DNA of 64,000 bases from Inia geoffrensis (lineage: Eukaryota > Chordata > Mammalia > Artiodactyla > Iniidae): positions 50,873,090-50,937,089 of the forward strand of contig CM070908.1 in the NCBI GenBank assembly GCA_036417435.1, given 5' to 3'. Below, in pieces: positions 60,141 to 64,000 of the stretch. A model generated the notes under the pieces. It ran no database searches, was not told where the DNA came from, and saw only the letters and a list, made by a program, of their open reading frames with translations. The first letter of the stretch is position 1; each line of letters begins with the position of its first letter. The position numbers and the translations under genes were made by a program.

Positions 60141-61140
60141 CAGAATAGTTTTGATTTACAAGTCATTGGAAGCAAGAGGTATTTACTGTTCTTTGCAGGC
60201 GAAAAGGGATTGCATCATGAATAATGGAAAAGGCAAAGCCCATTAAAACTGTTCTGCAGATAACGCTCTGTCCAGGCCACCAGGGACATCATTCACAGGG
60301 CACTCCTGTGTGCCAGGCACATATCAATACACACACAGACGCATCCCAGCCTTCAAGGACCCAAATCAGGGAAATCTACGCCATTTCACTTCAAGGGGTA
60401 GAGTTTCTGGATTACTCCCCCGCTTTGGGAATTTCTGACTCTCAGAAGGTCCAATGATTTAGTACCACAAGAAGGTCAAAAGCTAGGAATTTTAGAAACA
60501 GCCCCAAGCTTGGACAATTTTAGAGTCTTCACTTCTCTTAAAAACTCTCTGGTATTTGTCTATCATGTCTCGATTTCAGTAAAAACGAACAAACTCAGGG
60601 AAAAGCATCTCTGAGAAAACAGGCCCTGCCTAGTGTCTTGTAGAAAAAAGAAACAAACCAGAAAGAAAACCACCACAGCTCTTAATTCTACAATGAGGAA
60701 GCACCAATAAGGCTCCATTAAAGCTACAATCTCTAAATCCCACTCAATACATTTTGGCTCCAATAGCTGGCATCTTCTCTGCTTTTTCATTTGCATCATG
60801 TGCAACCATTTTTCTAGCCACTGTGATAGCGGATATTAAAAGAAGTTTTCCCTGTACTTTTATTCAAATGGGAATTGATACTCGGGATCTAAGAGGGTAA
60901 TTGCAGCAATTTTTTTTTTCATATTATTCACTGCCATAAAATCCAGATGAGGCTTACTATGTCTTCTATGTTAAAAACCATCACAGTATCATACTCTGCT
61001 TTGCCCCACCCTCAAATGCTTTATTCAGTGAAAACGTCAAGGGGAGATGTGTGAGACAGCTGTAATCATCCCAGGGTAATGAAAACACTGTGTAGTGAGC
61101 GCTATTAATGATCAGACCTGTGGGTTTAAAACCGTATTTC
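60141..61140. other. Intron, no recognised feature
   Basis: No exon or transposon recognised. Confidence 0.5.
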
Positions 61141-61711
61141 GAAAAGATACATGCACCCCAACGTTCACAGCAACACTATTTACAACAGTCAAGACATGGA
61201 AACAACCTAAATGGCCACTGACAAATGAATGGATAAAGAAGATGCGGTAGAGCACTACTGAACCATAAAAAAGAATGAAATAATGTCATTTGCAGCAACA
61301 GGGATGGACCTAGAGATGATCATACTCAGTGAAGTAAGTCAGACACAGAAAGACAAATATCATAGGATATCACTTATATGTGGAATCTAAAATATGACAT
61401 AAATGAATTTATCTGTGAAACAGACTCACAGACAAAGAGAACAGGCTTGTGGTTGCCAAGAGGGAGGAGGGTGGGAGAGGGAAGGATTGGGAGTTTGGGA
61501 TTAGCAGATGCAAACTACTATATTTATATACAGGATAAACAACAAGGTCCTACTGTACAGCCCAGGGACCTACATTCAACATCCTATGATAAATCATAAT
61601 GGAAAAGAATATGAAAAAGAATATATATATGTATAACTGAATCACTTTGCTGTACAGCAGAAATTAACATTGTAACTCAACCATACTTCAATAAAACACA
61701 TTTTTTTTAAA
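61141..61711 (+). repeat. 5'-truncated L1 3' end
   Basis: 'gcaccccaacgttcacagca' to 'caaccatacttcaataaaac'. Antisense to OSBPL10. Confidence 0.88.
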
Positions 61712-62589
61712 CTGTGGGATTAACATATGTAGCACAAAAAGGGCACAGTAAATTTTAAGGTATGAATGTCTCAGGTAGGACCCACACTCTTTTAAATACT
61801 AAATTGTCTCTTCCTTTTTTAGGTCATTCTGATGCACAGAATTTCCATTTCTCCAGCATAACACAGTCCTGCCATGAGTCTCAAAGCCAGGCTTTCTGTC
61901 ACCTGGCTAGACATTTGAAAAATGCTCTGCTCCTGAACGATAAACCTTCATCCCATCCATGAAGGGTGATAATGAAACACACCCCTCTTGTGAGTTTAAA
62001 AATACCCCATGGTAGGTGATATTTAACTGAATATTTTACCATGCTATAATCCAATGTCTTTAAAACTAAGAAACAATTTAACTTCTGACATTAAGTACTT
62101 TATTTTTGAGAAATAAAACTATTGGGTTTTTTTTTTTTTTTCCAACTTGATAAGTATCCTGCTTAAAACTGCCTTAAAACTCAGCAACTGTAGACCCTGG
62201 ATGGAGACAGTGTCCAAATCAGAACCACCAGAGAATGAGTCACTACACATTTTGACATCTGCCTGAGGGGGAAGCTGAGGGTAGGAGAACCAATGCTCTC
62301 GATGAGAGGATGCTTGATTCGTGCCGATGGTGTTTCCAGGAAGGATGGGTGTACATGTCAGCTCATGTACGTTCCCACAGTGTGACACCTCCCTATAAAA
62401 CAGCCACCACAAACACAGCAACACTGTGGCTCATCTCAGTGGGCAGCCCTAGACAGCAACACACAAAATTCATTTGAAAGGATGTAAGTAAGGGGAATCT
62501 GACTCAAACCAACTCAAGCAAAGGGCTCCTTCATGGGGAAAGTATGCCCAAGAAGAGGACAAAATACTTTCCTCATACTATGAAGGACT
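61712..62589. other. Intron, no recognised feature
   Basis: Nothing recognised. Confidence 0.5.
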
Positions 62590-63390
62590 AATTGGCTTAA
62601 TATAAAAAGAATTCTTATAAAACATTAATTAGAAAGTCCATCTGAATGGGAAGATGTGCAAAGGCTGTGAACAAGACATTGAAAACAAGAGAAATACAAA
62701 GAGCTAATAAATACGTGAAGCATATTTTCAACTTCATTCATAATCATAAAAATAGAAATTAAACAAGATACCATTTTTTTTTTCTTAAAAAGCACTGGTA
62801 AGAAAATAGGACCTTGATACTCATTCTTAATGGCAAAAGAACAGGAAACAGCAGCCCTCACACATTGCTGAGAGTATAAATTCGGCCCAATCTCGGAGGG
62901 CAATTTGGTAATACTTTGCAAAATTTAAAATTCCCAAATACGTTGCCTGAATTCCACTGCTAGACAGTTTCCCTCTATAAGACATATGTGCATTAGTGTG
63001 CCAAATATATGTCGAGCACAACCTGTAAAAGAAAACTGGACTATCTACAAGTCTCTCATGGAGACTGGTTAAATAAATTAAGGTACATGATTCCACGAGT
63101 TATGATACACCCAGAGTTGAATGTTCTGTGGCTGTTAAAAGGAATGCAAACAATATACCTAAAGTCTATTGTAAATTAAAAATTAAAGAGCCACATTATC
63201 TATAGTGTGATTCCACTGTTGTAAAAACTGTGTAAAGTATATATGTTTGCTATGCAAACAGACTCCCCAGAAGAGATAGAGTAGCTCCTTGTAGGAGGTA
63301 TGTTGGAAGGAAGAAAGAGTGGACGTTTACTTCTGACTTCCTACAAGTCCTATGCTGTGTTTACGTGACAATTACGCTGCAAAAATTTTT
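62590..63390 (+). repeat. Old LINE (HAL1/L1M-like) 3' part
   Basis: 'ggagggcaatttggtaatac', 'ggagactggttaaataaatt' and 'gtgattccactgttgtaaaa' follow the order of an old LINE tail. Antisense to OSBPL10. Confidence 0.6.
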
Positions 63391-63737
63391 CAGGTCCTCC
63401 TCCTCCCAGTGCCAAGATCTGAACTGTGTGAACTGTCAGAGACGACCTCATGGGTCACGGCTGGCTTAACACTGAGGCTCTTGGGGGCAGCAGCAGAGGG
63501 GATGGAGGGGTGAGGAGCAACAACAGGCTGGGAAAAGTCAGTTTGGCAAAGTTTCACTATGGACAAAAGGCACAGCCAGTTACTTTTCTCCCGACAACGC
63601 ATCCAGCTGAGCTGACTGCTTTCCTCCAAGGGAGCAATGGAACCACTGTCTCTCTTTCAAGTCGGAGGTCCATCCCACTTTTATTTTCATGGTTTATCTA
63701 ATGTCTTTGTGATTGCCAACCAACTCACTTGCTGTGT
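63391..63737. other. Intron, no recognised feature
   Basis: A short open frame on the minus strand (63390-63629) was inspected as a possible OSBPL10 exon and not accepted. Confidence 0.5.
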
Positions 63738-64000
63738 AGGCTGAATAATAGCCCAAAGATGTGCAGTCCTAATCCCCAGGACGGTGACTGGGTTAGGCTA
63801 TATGGCAATGGGGAATTAAGGGTGCTAATCCGCTTAAAGTAGGGAGACTGTCCTAGATTATCTGGGTGGGCCCAGTGTAACCACAAGGATCCTTAAAAGT
63901 GGAAGAGGAGGGCAGAAGAGAGAAATCACAGGGAGACAGGACTATGCAAGCAGAGTCAAAGAGATGCAAGGTTCCTAGCCCTGAAGATGGAGGAAGGGGC
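63738..64000 (+). repeat. MLT1-type LTR, cut by the window end
   Basis: 'gtcctaatccccaggacggt', 'gattatctgggtgggcccag' and 'agccctgaagatggaggaag' are typical MLT1 phrases. Confidence 0.7.

Noticed and set aside
46332..64000. Next upstream OSBPL10 exon
   Set aside because: I read the minus strand for the expected linker region before [10 protein letters not shown]. No open, splice-bounded segment fits. The exon is probably beyond the window or not recognised by eye; a spliced alignment with a cow or dolphin OSBPL10 cDNA would settle it.
1..64000. CRISPR array, operon or other prokaryotic system
   Set aside because: Only microsatellites and dispersed mammalian repeats are present. The coding gene is intron-split with vertebrate splice sites.

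Overview
The window is ordinary mammalian nuclear DNA, and the repeats point to a cetacean. Copies of a tRNA-derived SINE recur on both strands with the head 'gcttccctggtggcgcagtg', a body typical of the cetacean-hippo-ruminant CHR family, and an A-rich tail. I see no bovine BovB/Bov-A or pig PRE-1 elements. No bacterial operon, CRISPR array, phage or plasmid feature is present.

The only protein-coding gene I can support is the 3' half of OSBPL10 (oxysterol-binding-protein-related protein 10, ORP10) on the minus strand. Six coding exons lie at 45829-45978, 31482-31959, 22221-22407, 18991-19173, 15407-15560 and 12640-12684 (stop codon 12640-12642). All splice junctions are GT-AG, the phases join without a break, and together they encode 398 residues: an acidic linker and the whole C-terminal lipid-transfer (ORD) domain with its EQVSHHPP signature. 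The PH domain and N-terminal exons must lie beyond base 64000. The 3' UTR runs down to candidate poly(A) signals at 11559-11564 or 11362-11367.

Layout: 1-11.3 kb is intergenic DNA downstream of OSBPL10, built mostly of nested old and younger L1 fragments. 11.3-12.64 kb is the 3' UTR. 12.6-46 kb holds the six exons, separated by introns of about 2.7, 3.4, 3.0, 9.1 and 13.9 kb. 46-64 kb is intron with no exon I could recognise. The introns contain CHR SINEs, 3' L1 pieces (mostly antisense to the gene), L2, MIR, hAT-type DNA transposon remnants, MLT1 LTR pieces, and two related ERV1-like LTR fragments.

I found no undescribed multi-gene system. The points most worth checking are the very GC-rich penultimate exon with apparent AT-to-GC amino-acid changes, inverted SINE and L1 pairs around exons, a foldback sequence in the 3' UTR, two long antisense open frames in the 13.9-kb intron, and the related LTR pair. 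Repeat family names are by recognition, not by database search, and repeat borders are approximate unless target-site duplications are given.
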